A stretch of 64,000 nt of DNA from Harmonia axyridis (taxonomy: Eukaryota > Arthropoda > Insecta > Coleoptera > Coccinellidae): positions 27,091,506-27,155,505 of the forward strand of contig NC_059505.1 of the NCBI RefSeq assembly GCF_914767665.1. The letters are read 5' to 3'. Position numbers and translations under genes: made by a program. Shown piece after piece: positions 35,325 to 46,396 of this stretch. How positions within the stretch are numbered: the first letter of the stretch is position 1; every line of letters starts with the position of its first letter. The notes beneath the pieces were generated by a model, which was not told where the DNA came from, did not search any database, and saw nothing but the letters and a program-made list of their open reading frames with translations.

Positions 35325-35424
35325 CTAATTATTTACGAATTATACCTAATAATAATCTTCATTAGCTCTTTGAAAATTTTCAAAATTGTTACCATTGTAT
35401 TGCTTTCCTAGATATTCCTGGTAG

Positions 35425-35535
35425 GTATGCCTTTAAAGGCATATTTCTTCACAAAACTGAACAAAGCGCATAGCTCTACTTGACTTCAATTAATGATATC
35501 TGCTTTGTTTAGTTTTGTGATGAAATATCCTTTGA
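35425..35535. repeat. Small inverted repeat (about 33-bp arms)
   Basis: ATATTTCTTCACAAAACTGA followed by ACAAAGCG (35,440 onward) faces the inverse of ATATTTCATCACAAAACTAA then ACAAAGCAG (to 35,528) across a loop of about 40 bp. Probably a short MITE or solo hairpin. No target duplication identified. Confidence 0.6.
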
Positions 35536-35604
35536 GGTGATAGAAAACCGAAAAAGAATTGTTTTCTCATGTGTTGAATTTTACATTCAATAATAATAGA
35601 AAAA

Positions 35605-35845
35605 TTGTTAAAACTTCATAAGCAAATCACTAGAAGACGACTTTATGGCACCTCAAAAACAAGAAATAATTGTATGCAAATGATGCTTTACTTACTCCTC
35701 AACTCAAATAGGTCCTAATTAAAAGGAAACATGGTGTTAAAGAGCACATTCATTAGTGCTCGAGACATTATTAAAACTTCATCAGCAAATCACTCTAAAA
35801 AGTTGATATCCATTGCACTTTAAAACACAAGAAATAATTGGTTCC
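35605..35845. repeat. Short-range direct duplication
   Basis: TTAAAACTTCATAAGCAAAT then CACT at 35,609 recurs at 35,774 as TTAAAACTTCATCAGCAAAT then CACT. Both are followed within about 45 bases by ACAAGAAATAATTG. The period is about 165 bp. Non-coding. Confidence 0.65.
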
Positions 35846-36237
35846 ATATTTCAATCAAACTGCATATTTTTTGCCTTCATAAAATAGGGAATATCTCCAT
35901 GACGATTGTTATTCGATACCCTAGTATTCCGCTCTTTTCTCAAACGCCACCCTTTCCAAACTTTTGTACCGTTTACATACAATTCCAGCGTAAAACGGAA
36001 AAGTAAACATTTCCACAAAGCCCGACCAAGTACTAATTAAAAGGGAACAATTCACGAATTAATAATTTCTTTAGCACACATGAAAGTTCATCTCGGGCCT
36101 CCATTGACGAAAGGGAGTTGTAGATCTTACAGTTCCACTTTGTTTCTGATTGTTAAAATGGATCGGAACAATGCGAAAATTGTTAATTTCGGGTTGGCTA
36201 TCCATCCAGTTGCTTTTCTCCTACCCAAGGCTTGCTT

Positions 36238-36911
36238 GTAGGGAATTCAATACCGCAAATGCGGGATCCCTCCGAAATTCTGCGGGATCAAAATTGCGGG
36301 ATTTTCCATGCGGGATTCAATATTATAATTTCATATAAGACAATATAAGCGCAAACGTCTTTTGAAACGTTCCAGAAAGCAATGAAACACTCATAAGTTA
36401 CGGAGGAAAATGCAACACAAGTTACACAATTATGTAACCGTTCATTAATGAAAGTATGGTACCGTATTTAGAAAACCCAGGCAAATATCTGGAATTTCTG
36501 GGATAACAGACAATGTCTACAAATGGCCAAGAAGATACATTTGCATAGTATATCCAAAGTCACTTGGACGAAGCAGAATATTTCGATTATGCAAGGGTTC
36601 TCCAAGTTTTTATGCAAGGGTTGTCCAATTTTCAAGAAATTCGTTTGGGGCCAGTGAATTTATTGTTTAAAATAATTTCGAATTATTTTGCGGTATTTAA
36701 CGGATCGCGGTATCCACTTCAAAGGGACTTCTGGCCAAGCATTTTTATGGACTAGCCTAAGTGACTTTGGATATACTATACTTCATAGCTAATCAACATT
36801 ACGAAATGAAATTAAGAGTTTGACGTATAGGCTGCAAATAGACACGTCTTTAGAAGACAATCGCGCAATTTGCGGGATCGATATTTTGGTGCGGGATTGG
36901 ATTCCCTAGCT
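36238..36911. mobile_element. hAT-like MITE with GCGGGAT internal repeats
   Basis: The terminal inverted repeats are TAGGGAATTCAATACCGC (36,239) and the inverse of TAGGGAATCCAATCCCGCAC (36,911). Flanks CTTGCTTG and GCTGCTTG share six of eight bases, a plausible 8-bp hAT-type target duplication. GCGGGAT recurs four times just inside the left end and twice inside the right. No transposase. The right two-thirds (36,483-36,911) lies in the inverted block repeated at 40,203-40,631, where the left terminus is missing. Confidence 0.7.
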
Positions 36912-37742
36912 GCTTGCTATCGAAATAAAAAAAATGGAGAATGTATGTACTGACATATAGTTAGTAACTTTTGAGTGCTCATTTCTTCATTCGCCATTTG
37001 CACCCCTTAATATATTTATGTATATCTATTCATTGATGCCACAACTGTATCCTTGGAAACACCTACCTATACCCAAGGGTGCAATTGTTGCATGCATAAA
37101 GCTCCTGATTTTATTTGTTATTCTGCCTGAATCTTCCATGGCTCTGTGGACGCCATTGATACATTTTGCACGGGTCTTGAAATGATTATTCTTCACATAG
37201 AGTAATGAACATAGATAGTGGGAGTATACGCAATCTTTATATGTCCCCAACATGGTTCGATTACGTTGTCGGATTGTGATATATTTTTAAATCCACAATT
37301 TTACTATATCGTTATTAATGTAACTTATATTGAAAGAAATATATTTATTTGAATGATTCCCGATCAAATATGCAAATTTGAATATTTGGAATATTTTGTC
37401 GAATTTATAATAAGCAGAATATTCATTTTTTTTTTATCTACCTGCTGAAATCCAAGGTTTGGCAACTTTTGCTCTCCTAATGTCATTGGTTGTTTCAAGT
37501 CGTTTGGCGAGCTTGAAGTTTGTGTTCTGAATTACTGATATATATTTGAGTTAATATGAAACGTTGATTCACTATGGAAATAAGAAGTGCGTTCTTTGTG
37601 GAGAAACTCGCAAATTGAGTGAAATATCGTATCACTAATATGTTTTCATTTCCGCGCTTCATGTCAAATTTGATAGTTCATGTTGGGGACATAATTTGCT
37701 TGCTGAGAATGACATATAATCCCGCTATCTATGTTCATTACT
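36483..37742. repeat. Inverted duplication, block A, left copy
   Basis: 1,260 bp repeated in inverse at 39,372-40,631. Paired coordinates always sum to 77,114, so there are no indels, and I saw no substitutions in the parts I compared. Frames of 63 codons (36,564-36,755) and 75 codons (37,026-37,253) recur identically on the opposite strand. The block holds two-thirds of the hAT-like MITE, a small element with AGTAACTTTTGAGTGCTC-type ends (36,963-37,117) and a copy of the ATAGAGTAATGAAC MITE. Confidence 0.92.
36963..37117. mobile_element. Small MITE with GGAGCTTTT...CATTC-type ends
   Basis: AGTAACTTTTGAGTGCTCAT then TTCTTCATTCGCC at the left faces the inverse of AGGAGCTTTATGCATGCAAC at the right. 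Both run on into TTGCACCC. These are members of the terminal-repeat family seen at 28,256 and elsewhere. Inversely repeated at about 39,997-40,151 as part of block A. Confidence 0.55.
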
Positions 37743-37745
37743 ATA
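37197..37745. mobile_element. MITE, ATAGAGTAATGAACATAG family, inverse copy
   Basis: Part of block A, so identical in inverse to 39,372-39,917. The terminus at 37,197 is complete (ATAGAGTAATGAACATAG). At 37,742 the match stops within the terminal repeat: the sequence runs CATTACTATATTTATTAC where the other copy has CATTACTCTATAAG. So this end has lost CT or was cut there. Confidence 0.8.
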
Positions 37746-37753
37746 TTTATTAC

Positions 37754-38438
37754 TTGTTCTTAAAATGCCCTTTTTTGAGTTATCTTGTTGGCAACGAAAT
37801 GACATATAGTCAAATTGCCAGCGAGTTAACTCAAAAAAGGGCATTTTAAGAACAACCTGGCATGCTCAGTAATCAGTTTTCAAGTGGTAGGCTGCGATAA
37901 CTCAAAATGCCCTTTTTTGAGTCATCTCGTTGGCAATTTGACTATATGTCATATCGTTGCCAACGAGATAACTCAAAAAAGGGCATTTTGAGTTATCGCA
38001 GCCTACCACTTGAAAACTGATTACTGAGCATGTCAGGTGGTTCTTAAAATTTGAAACTCTGTGGTACTCAGAATAAGAGAGAAAGGCCAAACATATATTA
38101 TATATTCGAAATCGAGGGAAAAAGAGCTAGTCAAATAAGGAAAAATATACAGGGTGTTCCATTTGAAAAAATGAAGTTGCAATCAATATGTGGCCCACTC
38201 TGTATATATTTCGTTTTGTATAATCATTTTAAAAAACACTAGTCGATTTCGTGAAACTTTTGTAGAAAACATTTTTTTGTACCTCTTTTAGAAACAAAGT
38301 TAAAGGGGGGGTCAAATTATGGTGAAAAACCCGGTACCTACAAGATCAGATGAACATCGGATAGATTCTGAATGCTGAATGTAAAGTTTAGAATTGTGAA
38401 TTAATCAACATTTGTTTTATTTCTCTCTTAGCGTGAAA
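37754..38438. repeat. Inverted duplication, block B, left copy
   Basis: 685 bp repeated in inverse at 40,629-41,313. Coordinates sum to 79,067 throughout. Frames of 62 codons (37,902-38,090) and 63 codons (38,051-38,242) recur identically. The left half is the palindromic module array. The right half is AT-rich unique DNA with a small TATACAGGGTGTTCC...CACTCTGTATA hairpin (38,149-38,214). It is separated from block A by only 11 bp here (37,743-37,753). Confidence 0.92.
37756..38045. repeat. Palindromic module array, left
   Basis: The core TGCCCTTTTTTGAG occurs at 37,766 (+), 37,830 (-), 37,908 (+) and 37,972 (-): strictly alternating orientation at spacings 64, 78 and 64. Pairs 64 apart form hairpins with stem AAATGCCCTTTTTTGAGTTA then TCTCGTTGGCAA and a GACTATATGTC-type loop. 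The 78-bp linkers (AGAACAACCTGGCATGCTCA then GTAATCAGTTTTCAAGTGG) themselves alternate in orientation. I know no named repeat with this design; subrepeated termini of foldback (FB-like) elements are the nearest comparison. Confidence 0.9.
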
Positions 38439-39371
38439 TTGAATTATTTTCAACTGAAATCATTTTTCGTTACTGTCCCATCAAAGAACGATGAATATAT
38501 GTAAAGTTTGGCGGTCACGCGTTATCAGATGGCATGAAGAAAACGTTTTTCACGTCTAGAACAATGGCATACACTGCTTTCAATTGTTCGTTTCATAATG
38601 AATTTCAACCCGATAGCGAAAATAATTCTTGAATTGATAGAATGCGAAATGGAATCACATTTATATATTGAATAGCTTTCGCATGAGCGAATACAACTAA
38701 CGGCGTAGTTCAGAAAAAATTCATAATATGTAATTTACAATTTTGTGAATAACGTGATTGTCTTATCGGTTCCTTTGTTTTGAGGATACATGCATTGATT
38801 CATTAAATCAACGAGTATGGGTAGACATGAATTATAATATTCTTATCTAATCGGAATGCGGCTTAATAAAAGAGACAACGGATTCTAAATTGGTCGGCCG
38901 AGACTTTGGAGTGTACTATAAGTATAAGTTAATAGTGCATAAGTAATGTGCTGTCCCACTTCCTGCAGGTTCCTTTGCAGCTGCAAACCACAAATAAGCC
39001 ATAAAATGACCTATTTTTAGATTATTTCGCATGTGAATGAAATTAGTATTATGCGTGCTGAATGCAATTGGGACAGCTCGTAAATATTGCGATACAAAAG
39101 AATTATCTTCAATTATTGGTAGGTATTTACATTCCTTCAAGAAAGTATATTATATTCAGTGATTTTTGCAAGGAAACTATCTAAAGAGTTGGGATTTTGG
39201 GTCTTCATAAAAAATATACAATTGTAAGCTCAGTTTCAAATTTCAAGCTGATCGCGTCATCAAACCCATAGAAAATAAAGAAAAGAATATTGTAAAAGAA
39301 ATACTCAATATTTCCATGATAACACAGCCGATCAGGTTGGGGATTTTACGTATTTATGAAAAATCTTATAG
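38439..39371. other. Single-copy spacer between the inverted copies
   Basis: 933 bp not shared with either arm. It contains one stretch (about 39,215-39,320: TTTCAAGCTGATCGCGTC, ATCAAACCCATAGAAAA) that belongs to a dispersed repeat also seen at 43,860-44,100. A 74-codon minus frame (38,916-39,140) has no domain. As unique DNA it argues that the arms are not simply two ends of one hairpin read, though it does not exclude misassembly. Confidence 0.6.
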
Positions 39372-39917
39372 AGTAATGAACATAGATAGCGGGATTATAT
39401 GTCATTCTCAGCAAGCAAATTATGTCCCCAACATGAACTATCAAATTTGACATGAAGCGCGGAAATGAAAACATATTAGTGATACGATATTTCACTCAAT
39501 TTGCGAGTTTCTCCACAAAGAACGCACTTCTTATTTCCATAGTGAATCAACGTTTCATATTAACTCAAATATATATCAGTAATTCAGAACACAAACTTCA
39601 AGCTCGCCAAACGACTTGAAACAACCAATGACATTAGGAGAGCAAAAGTTGCCAAACCTTGGATTTCAGCAGGTAGATAAAAAAAAAATGAATATTCTGC
39701 TTATTATAAATTCGACAAAATATTCCAAATATTCAAATTTGCATATTTGATCGGGAATCATTCAAATAAATATATTTCTTTCAATATAAGTTACATTAAT
39801 AACGATATAGTAAAATTGTGGATTTAAAAATATATCACAATCCGACAACGTAATCGAACCATGTTGGGGACATATAAAGATTGCGTATACTCCCACTATC
39901 TATGTTCATTACTCTAT
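39368..39917. mobile_element. MITE, ATAGAGTAATGAACATAG family, complete copy
   Basis: Both termini are intact: TATAGAGTAATGAACATAGA at the left and the inverse of CATAGAGTAATGAACATAGA at the right. TA at each edge fits a 2-bp target duplication. About 550 bp, non-coding. The left terminus coincides with the end of the inverted block (39,372). Confidence 0.8.
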
Positions 39918-40631
39918 GTGAAGAATAATCATTTCAAGACCCGTGCAAAATGTATCAATGGCGTCCACAGAGCCATGGAAGATTCAGGCAGAATAACAAA
40001 TAAAATCAGGAGCTTTATGCATGCAACAATTGCACCCTTGGGTATAGGTAGGTGTTTCCAAGGATACAGTTGTGGCATCAATGAATAGATATACATAAAT
40101 ATATTAAGGGGTGCAAATGGCGAATGAAGAAATGAGCACTCAAAAGTTACTAACTATATGTCAGTACATACATTCTCCATTTTTTTTATTTCGATAGCAA
40201 GCAGCTAGGGAATCCAATCCCGCACCAAAATATCGATCCCGCAAATTGCGCGATTGTCTTCTAAAGACGTGTCTATTTGCAGCCTATACGTCAAACTCTT
40301 AATTTCATTTCGTAATGTTGATTAGCTATGAAGTATAGTATATCCAAAGTCACTTAGGCTAGTCCATAAAAATGCTTGGCCAGAAGTCCCTTTGAAGTGG
40401 ATACCGCGATCCGTTAAATACCGCAAAATAATTCGAAATTATTTTAAACAATAAATTCACTGGCCCCAAACGAATTTCTTGAAAATTGGACAACCCTTGC
40501 ATAAAAACTTGGAGAACCCTTGCATAATCGAAATATTCTGCTTCGTCCAAGTGACTTTGGATATACTATGCAAATGTATCTTCTTGGCCATTTGTAGACA
40601 TTGTCTGTTATCCCAGAAATTCCAGATATTT
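39372..40631. repeat. Inverted duplication, block A, right copy
   Basis: Exact inverse of 36,483-37,742. Here block A is directly joined to block B at 40,628-40,632, with TGAAAT at the seam, although in the left copy the same two edges are almost 2 kb apart at opposite ends. Confidence 0.92.
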
Positions 40632-41313
40632 CACGCTAAGAGAGAAATAAAACAAATGTTGATTAATTCACAATTCTAAACTTTACATTCAGCATTCAGA
40701 ATCTATCCGATGTTCATCTGATCTTGTAGGTACCGGGTTTTTCACCATAATTTGACCCCCCCTTTAACTTTGTTTCTAAAAGAGGTACAAAAAAATGTTT
40801 TCTACAAAAGTTTCACGAAATCGACTAGTGTTTTTTAAAATGATTATACAAAACGAAATATATACAGAGTGGGCCACATATTGATTGCAACTTCATTTTT
40901 TCAAATGGAACACCCTGTATATTTTTCCTTATTTGACTAGCTCTTTTTCCCTCGATTTCGAATATATAATATATGTTTGGCCTTTCTCTCTTATTCTGAG
41001 TACCACAGAGTTTCAAATTTTAAGAACCACCTGACATGCTCAGTAATCAGTTTTCAAGTGGTAGGCTGCGATAACTCAAAATGCCCTTTTTTGAGTTATC
41101 TCGTTGGCAACGATATGACATATAGTCAAATTGCCAACGAGATGACTCAAAAAAGGGCATTTTGAGTTATCGCAGCCTACCACTTGAAAACTGATTACTG
41201 AGCATGCCAGGTTGTTCTTAAAATGCCCTTTTTTGAGTTAACTCGCTGGCAATTTGACTATATGTCATTTCGTTGCCAACAAGATAACTCAAAAAAGGGC
41301 ATTTTAAGAACAA
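40629..41313. repeat. Inverted duplication, block B, right copy
   Basis: Exact inverse of 37,754-38,438. Together with block A it forms a continuous 1.94-kb copy whose order is circularly permuted relative to the left copy. Confidence 0.92.
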
Positions 41314-41390
41314 CCTGGCATGCTCAGTAATCAGTTTTCAAGTGGTAGGCTGCGATAACTCAAAATGCCCTTTTTTGAGTTATCTTACGT
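41027..41390. repeat. Palindromic module array, right
   Basis: The core TGCCCTTTTTTGAG occurs at 41,082 (+), 41,146 (-), 41,224 (+), 41,288 (-) and 41,366 (+), spacings 64, 78, 64 and 78. It is one half-module longer than the left array: after the block B match ends at 41,313 a further linker and core continue to about 41,390, where unique DNA (ACGTGGCTTTGAGCG) begins. The whole is centred on the hairpin at 41,224-41,301. Confidence 0.9.
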
Positions 41391-44300
41391 GGCTTTGAGC
41401 GTTTCAGTCAAACATTAGATCGATTATTCTTTCACAAATATATTGTTTTAGCTCTTATGTAATGATTTTTTATAGTTTTTTCCTACGGATATTTCAAAAG
41501 TATAGCTTTGTTCATACAATTCTTTTGCGAAAAACGAAAAGTTACCAACATTTTTTTTATTCGCAAATTAAAACTATTGTCGTTCTACAATGTTGATTAT
41601 TGTTCAAAGTTATTATGTGAAAACCCCATAAAAATCTGTGGTTGTGACTGTTGTGAGAGGAAAAATCCATGATATCTTTTTGGATTGAGCAGTGGTGGTA
41701 TTCCTTCTTAAGGCGAATTTATTTTGCGAATAACAAAGTCATCGTAATGGATTATGAAAAGTACTTTACTCTGAGCTGAGTAATTCCAAAATCACAGGAA
41801 ATGACGGATTTTACTCAGACAAAATCGAAATTATCCATATAATGTGAAATTAAAGCCTTTATGCTAAATTTGCTGATAAAATTTTAGCTTGGTGAGCGAT
41901 ATCGACTGGTTCATTGGTTGGATTTCCAGACTTTATGTGCACAAGTTAGAGGCGAAGCTATGGACCCCCAAAGTTACATTCACAACTGCTCAACAAAATT
42001 CCTAAATTTCATCCACCAGAATCATACTCAATATGATGATGATTTGCATCTGAATTTATGAAAAATGGTTACCTATTAATTGCAAATATAAGTTTTGTTT
42101 TGTGTAGACCTTAATGTCCTTATCGAGACAAGATGATCAAATTTATAACTTTTATGTACTTTGCGTTGAACAGAATCTTCTGATCAGTTTAAAACATAAA
42201 GGTCTACTAAAAACATTACATTTGAAATTAACCGGTAATCATTTTTCATACATTCAGGGGCAGGGTCATTTACTGCAGAATCGGCCAATTGAAGATTCCC
42301 GGACTATTTTGTCTGAAAGAGCGGAAAACAAGCAAGAATCAAGACGGTGGATTTTTAGCAAAATTTGGGCAATTAACGATCCAAGGCTTGATGCGAAATG
42401 TAATCAGAATACTGAGTATTGTTGAAGACCATGGACCTTCTATATTTACATAACTCAAAATATTTTTTTTCTGTTTATAATAAAACTTTTAATCAAAGCT
42501 GTTCTGAAAAATTGCTATAAAACTATGTGTTCTTTTAAAATTCAACGAAGTGATTTGCACTAAAGCATTTGAGACAAACATTCCATACAACCAAAATCTC
42601 TAATTCAATATTCCACATGAATTTTCTGATTATGATGTCAGCCAAAGGAGACGTGACGTCTTCAAACCAAACCGCAGCAAATCCGAAAAACCCCTTCACA
42701 ACGCCACTGAAATCTTTTATCCCGTCCGTTCGAGCCATGCTACATGTCTCCGGCCCTTGAAAAATCCCCCCTAGCGCTGTGGCCCTTGTCGGCCGAAGAT
42801 TTTGGGATTTTCATCTTATAACGCCGAATGGAAAACAAGGCTTTAGAAAAGGGTACTGGACGGAAATGTTATCCCTCGGTGTGACCGTTGGAGGTCTCTC
42901 TTTGTTTTATCGATTGCGCTTTGCGTTATGTTTCTTGGGTCAGGAGAATACATCCATTAGGTCGGGTTGTTATGGCCGAATATACCGGGGGCGAAATTGA
43001 AAATCGGCATTTGGATATTAACATGGGCTGTTTTGCAGAATTTGGTGGAGAAGAAATGTAGTGTGAAAAGTCGTGATGGAAATTTGGATGAGGATGGCTT
43101 TTTCTGCTTTGGTGTGCCTTTCGCTTGATATTTGGTTGTTCAATTACTTCAAGAGCGTTAACTTGTCTATGCAGACATGTATCTTGATGGGGTGATCTAT
43201 CAAAGAAAATATGTGTTGAATTTTCGTTTCGAAAATGATCTATCATCGAAGAAATTGTTCATTTTGTATGCTTCCTTGTGGATGATATTGGTGTTAAGCA
43301 GAGCATCGCTTTGGGACTTCGTCTTTTCAAATTAGGTCCCCATATCATACATAATAGGACGAAATAATATGATATTTGTACATGGTGCATGTTTTCCGCT
43401 TCGAGGGTTTTTAATGAATATTTTGATTTACTAGCACAAGTTCTTTTGATTGGTGTAGCTTGACTAAATCTCCTCAACAAAGATGAATTAATGTTTACGA
43501 AATCAGGACTTTAAAATTAGGTTGAAATACTTCGAAGTCTGATACCTTTACTGGTATTATTGATAGCTGATTGAGATGATTTGATAAAATAGCCTTTCCA
43601 CAATTTGGAGTATTCCCTGATTTTTTGATTGAAAATCGTCTTTCTCTGTCAGCTGAATATATGTTGTATTCGAATACTTCGAAGTATTGTAGTGCAGTAC
43701 TGAAGCTTAGTGTGATTTTCGGGATTTTGAATATTGAAGTCTTATATCATTTCATCTCGACCGTTTTTTGTTTTCCTGATCTTTCTGAATTGCCAAGTCG
43801 ATCGAAAACGAAATTTGTTTTTCCTTGTATAATAACAATTTCAACCTTTTTACTAAATTTTAAGCCGATCACATCAGAACTATAGAAAATTGATGAAGAA
43901 CATCGAAAAAAAATCACCCAAAATTTCCGTGACCAATCGAATTGAGATATTGATATAAAATAACAATTTTGAAATCCGTTCAACATTTCAAGCTGATAAC
44001 ATCATCAAAACCATGGAAAAGAGCAATATTGGAAAAGAAATGTCAAATATTTCCGTGAGTACACATCCGATTGGGATGAATTTCACGGGTATATTGAAAA
44101 TTTACTACAATATTAGGGAAGAATGTGAATTCTTACACCCACCTCGTTTGCTCAATCGCTAACTCCAAGCTGAGGACAGTTGTTGATACCTCTCTTAGAT
44201 TCCACTATTGAAGTTTACCAGATCTCACACTAAAGCCTACTATTTAGATAAAAAGTTCTTCAGGGTCTTTGAAGATCTCAACCATTTTTCTGTTTATGAA

Positions 44301-45595
44301 ACATTTCTTTTCCAATCGCAAAGGTTGCAAAGGTGGTGTCGCACTCACTTATACTATAAAGGAAAATAATTCCTCACATTTTAAAGAATGGGAGAAATAA
44401 ATCTTTACCAATCTTTACCGTTCTATACCGATGAGGACTAGGATCTTCGTCTTCTCCGGGTATTGGCGGAATTTTCTGCTCCTTCTTCTTTTAGCCTGCA
44501 TTACTCAGATATCCTTAGCCTCCATTTCAGTAATCAGTAGGGTGATGATTATGATGAAATTCATCTTAGTGAAGTTATTCGAATGGAATTTGGCTTGTGA
44601 AATTGAAGAAATGGATGTCTTCGATAAGACAAACTCCGTCGAATAAACTGAATCTGGCACGCCAATGGTGATCCCTGTTTCGCCGGAAAAAACTGGGAAA
44701 AATTGTGGATTTTCCTCCCTCCCCATGTTAGTACAAGGACCTTGGTGTCGAAAACACAGCGTTGCCACTCCCGGGGCTTCCACATGGTCGTTCAATATTA
44801 TTTCCATTTTATTGTGTCTTTTTATTACTAGAACACCTAGGAATGTTGAGCTATAATAACTTTTATGTTCGTAAGTATTTCAAACTTATGGTTAAACGTA
44901 TCTCTATGTCCAAATTTTGGTGGGTGTTTGAAATATGTAGAATTGATCTTGTTGAGAAAACTCTTTCAAATGTTCATTCTGATCTGAAAAGATCTTCCTC
45001 TGTTTTCAATATATACTTTCTGGCAATGATTACATCAGGTTAGCTTATATACTCTTGATTTTCTCTGATCATATTTTAATGTATCATCATGATTCTAATC
45101 ACTTATTGATCACTAATTAATCTTACTATTGAGTAAAAAAGAAACTGTTGGAGAAGATACTGAAGGTGATGACACACCAACGAAGAATGAACTTTAAATA
45201 CGTAGTGATACAAAATTTCTTTCAAATGTTGAATGTTTTTCAATAATTATTATACTTTCTGGCAATGATTACAGTTGAACTTATATACTCCTGATTTTCT
45301 CTGATCATATTTTAATGTAATATCATCATAGGATAGGTTTTGCAATCAATTTTAGAATTTTCACTACGAAAAAAAAAGTTGTTGCTTAATATTCCTAGGA
45401 GTTCTAGAAAAAAAAAGACACAATGTAATTGGAAAACTATTAAACGACCAAGTGGAAGTTAACAACTCACCGCACTCAAATATCTTGCTGTAAACCATTT
45501 ATTGCTAAAGATTCCTTGGGTTCATTGAAGATAACGTGTATCTATCCCCACATATATGAGTGACAGTTTCATACTTAAAATTTTCATTCAATAAA
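41391..45595. other. No confident gene; GC island and short repeats
   Basis: A 103-codon frame at 42,114-42,425 follows an acceptor-like TTTTGTTTTGTGTAG and is followed by AATAAAA at 42,480, so a terminal exon is conceivable. It has no domain and no partner exon, so I do not call it. 42,640-42,960 is another GC-richer patch. 43,840-44,110 holds two copies of a dispersed repeat (TTTCAAGCTGATAACATCAT, CAAAACCATGGAAAA). 45,013-45,090 is duplicated at 45,251-45,330 (TACTTTCTGGCAATGATTAC, then GATTTTCTCTGATCATATTT). Confidence 0.45.
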
Positions 45596-45599
45596 AATG

Positions 45600-45936
45600 T
45601 AGAGTCCCCAAATTCTGAGTTGGCTTACTTTTGAACTGCTCATTTGATTTTGATGTTTTTTTAAATTAATGATTGATTTCTCAGTAACGATGATATGTCA
45701 GAAATTTTCATCCAAAATTTAATTTGATTTCTATAGGGTGCAAAAATGAGACCAAGTTTATATCCCGAAATTTGTAACACCCCCTTTAGAATGAAGCAGA
45801 TATAGCAAGTGCATATGCATAAACATTCCTGACACACCATCGTTACTGAGGAACCAATTCACAATTAAAAAAAAAATAACATCAAACACAAATGAGCGGT
45901 TCGCTAGGAAGCCAGCTTTGAAATTGAGTCCTGTTT
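45600..45936. mobile_element. Foldback MITE with about 140-bp arms
   Basis: The left arm (45,600-45,725) and the inverse of the right arm (45,815-45,936) share AGTCC..AA, GGCTT, GAACYGCTCATTTG, TTTGATGTT, TTAAT, CTCAGTAACGATG and TGTCAG in order. Only about 90 bases lie between the arms. Frames inside are mirror by-products. Termini resemble TAGAGTCCCCAAATTCTG; target duplication unclear. Confidence 0.7.
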
Positions 45937-46083
45937 TTTGAAGCCTTTTTTTTGCCGGTGAGTGTATAATAACTGTCATTTTATTTTCGATTCAAAATTG
46001 ATTTCCATCAGTAGAAACTACAATCAACACTAAAAATTCAATCAACTTCAAAATAGTTTCCACCTCGACCGTGGGCTGTACCA

Positions 46084-46396
46084 CTAACCGATAATTCCAA
46101 ACCGATAAAGACAGAACTTATTCCTCCTGCCCAACATCAACATCCACCGAATCCGACGCCGATAAAGCGTCCCGAACCTCCTGCGGGACGTTCGGCCGGC
46201 CGGAGCGACCGCAACAAGCCCGCTCCTGTCGCCGAGGTGCAACAGCGCGTCCAAAAAGGGATAACAGGATACTCCAGGAGGCAGGGCGGCGCATGCAACC
46301 GACGCCGAATAGGCGCTACCTGTTCCAGGTAGGACGTCGAGATACGCGCCGCTACGCTCCAACGTGCATCAGGTTGCGGGTAGGGGTACCGCCAAG
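46084..46396 (+). promoter_or_regulatory. Candidate promoter / 5' UTR of unknown gene
   Basis: The most CpG-dense stretch in the window, starting abruptly after AT-rich MITE DNA and ending at the start codon of the candidate exon. It contains many CGACG, GGCCGGCCGG and CGCCGAC words and no TATA box that I trust. Opposite-strand frames (46,084-46,466) exist, but they look like GC by-products. A CpG-rich promoter of a regulatory gene is the simplest reading. Confidence 0.35.

Noticed and set aside
36564..36755. Frames repeated identically at 40,359-40,550 (and three similar pairs) as conserved small genes
   Set aside because: Identity follows from the recent inverted duplication, not selection; they lie in MITE DNA and have no domains.
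37756..38045. CRISPR-like regularly spaced repeats
   Set aside because: The repeats alternate in orientation and the spacers are inverted copies of one another; eukaryotic context, no cas genes.
42114..42425. Possible terminal exon with acceptor and AATAAAA
   Set aside because: No upstream exon, no domain and no codon-like pattern; acceptor-like and AATAAA words are frequent in AT-rich DNA.
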